Below, piece by piece: positions 32,440-32,981 of a stretch of DNA of 32,981 nt. The translations under genes were made by a program, and so were the position numbers. The stretch spans positions 1-32,981 of the forward strand of contig LRSR01006868.1 of NCBI GenBank assembly GCA_001579985.1. The letters are read 5' to 3'. The stretch's first letter is position 1, and each line of letters opens with the position of its first letter. The notes under the pieces were generated by a model, which was given only the letters and a program-made list of their open reading frames with translations, ran no database searches and was not told where the DNA came from. Source of the DNA: Hypsibius dujardini. Lineage: Eukaryota > Tardigrada > Eutardigrada > Parachela > Hypsibiidae.

Positions 32440-32981
32440 CTGCAAATGAAAAAATTGCAAACATGTAATTTTACGGGTGAAAATAAGATTTTAATAGTTC
32501 GTGACGGTGAGCTGCGGTCATGCGCGGGCTTAAATTAAATTTACTACCGGTCCTTAATGACTTTTTATCCCTTGGCCCAAAAGGTGTATAGCGTGTATCA
32601 AGTGTGTTTTCAATTATGACTTATTCTGCATAATTATTTTTCTAAATGAACAATTTCGAAATCTGACGTTTTCCTGATTGCCCAGCCGGAAGTGGTTACC
32701 TTATGAGTTCTTTTGCTTCGTGAAAACGGCGGATGTAAGCAATTTTTACGCTTATCTATTAGATCATTGCTTCTCCAAACATCGATTTCACCGAAACGGC
32801 TACGCTACGCCACAAACATTTCCCTGATTCTCCATAAATGACACAAGATTGTTTTCAATTCCCTTAATGATTTCTTTTTCAGTCGTCTTGGCCTTGATAC
32901 TGCGGTGTATACTCGATGTAGACTGCCAGCGTTTCTATGGGATGGGAGTTAACGAGTTATCACGATGAGTACCTTACTTCT
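32440..32981. other. Window end without firm features
   Basis: No receptor exon 1 is found. A strong plus-strand acceptor (TTTCTTTTTCAG, ending at 32882) precedes 28 open codons to TGA at about 32968, with no recognisable product. Confidence 0.35.

Noticed and set aside
32883-32968. A possible terminal exon after a strong acceptor at the window edge
   Set aside because: It has only 28 codons, no recognised product and no partner exon inside the window.

Overview
This window looks like nuclear DNA of an animal, most likely an ecdysozoan (tardigrade or arthropod grade). The reasons are AT-rich intergenic DNA with GC-richer coding exons, short GT-AG introns (81 to about 1,000 bp), a peritrophin-type chitin-binding domain gene, lineage-type rhodopsin-like receptors, an ionotropic-receptor relic and several kinds of small DNA transposon. 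The species cannot be fixed from sequence alone. No operons, CRISPR arrays, rRNA genes or convincing tRNA genes were seen.

Left part (1-15300) is gene-poor and full of relics. It holds minus-strand C2H2 zinc-finger remnants (about 960-2811), an unrecognised open stretch with one internal stop (5015-5437), a dispersed-repeat cluster (5.9-6.6 kb), and a 280-bp island open on both strands (7741-8022). It also holds a 419-bp GC-rich foldback element with an 11-bp direct repeat at each end (8825-9243) and a cluster of perfect hairpins (9561-9791). A small acidic two-exon gene lies on the minus strand (11243-11830). The plus-strand relic of an ionotropic glutamate-type receptor has a clear S2 ligand-binding half but a frameshift in S1 and no visible M3 or M4 (12635-14628). 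A hAT-like MITE follows at 14861-15296.

Middle part (16000-21600) holds two well-supported plus-strand genes. One is a single-exon four-pass MARVEL-type membrane protein (16049-16681). The other is a coiled-coil P-loop GTPase whose Walker A motif is assembled across an intron (19235-21298). That intron carries a tandem duplicate of the end of exon 1, complete with the first half of the P-loop and a splice donor.

Right part (23200-32981) is a receptor cluster on the minus strand. Two paralogous class A GPCR genes (23214-24342 and 28958-30058) have identical exon structure and share a 265-bp nearly identical tract inside otherwise diverged exons. A third, stop-containing copy of the last exon sits at 32350-32439. 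Between the two intact receptors is a four-exon secreted chitin-binding protein gene (26171-27682), also on the minus strand. Two terminal-inverted-repeat elements (24862-25668 and 31055-31955) are inserted around them.

The genes do not form a shared pathway. The receptor copies are a local duplication array, and the rest are unrelated neighbours. Splice models were built by eye from GT/AG sites, reading phase and protein continuity, so transcript data would be decisive.
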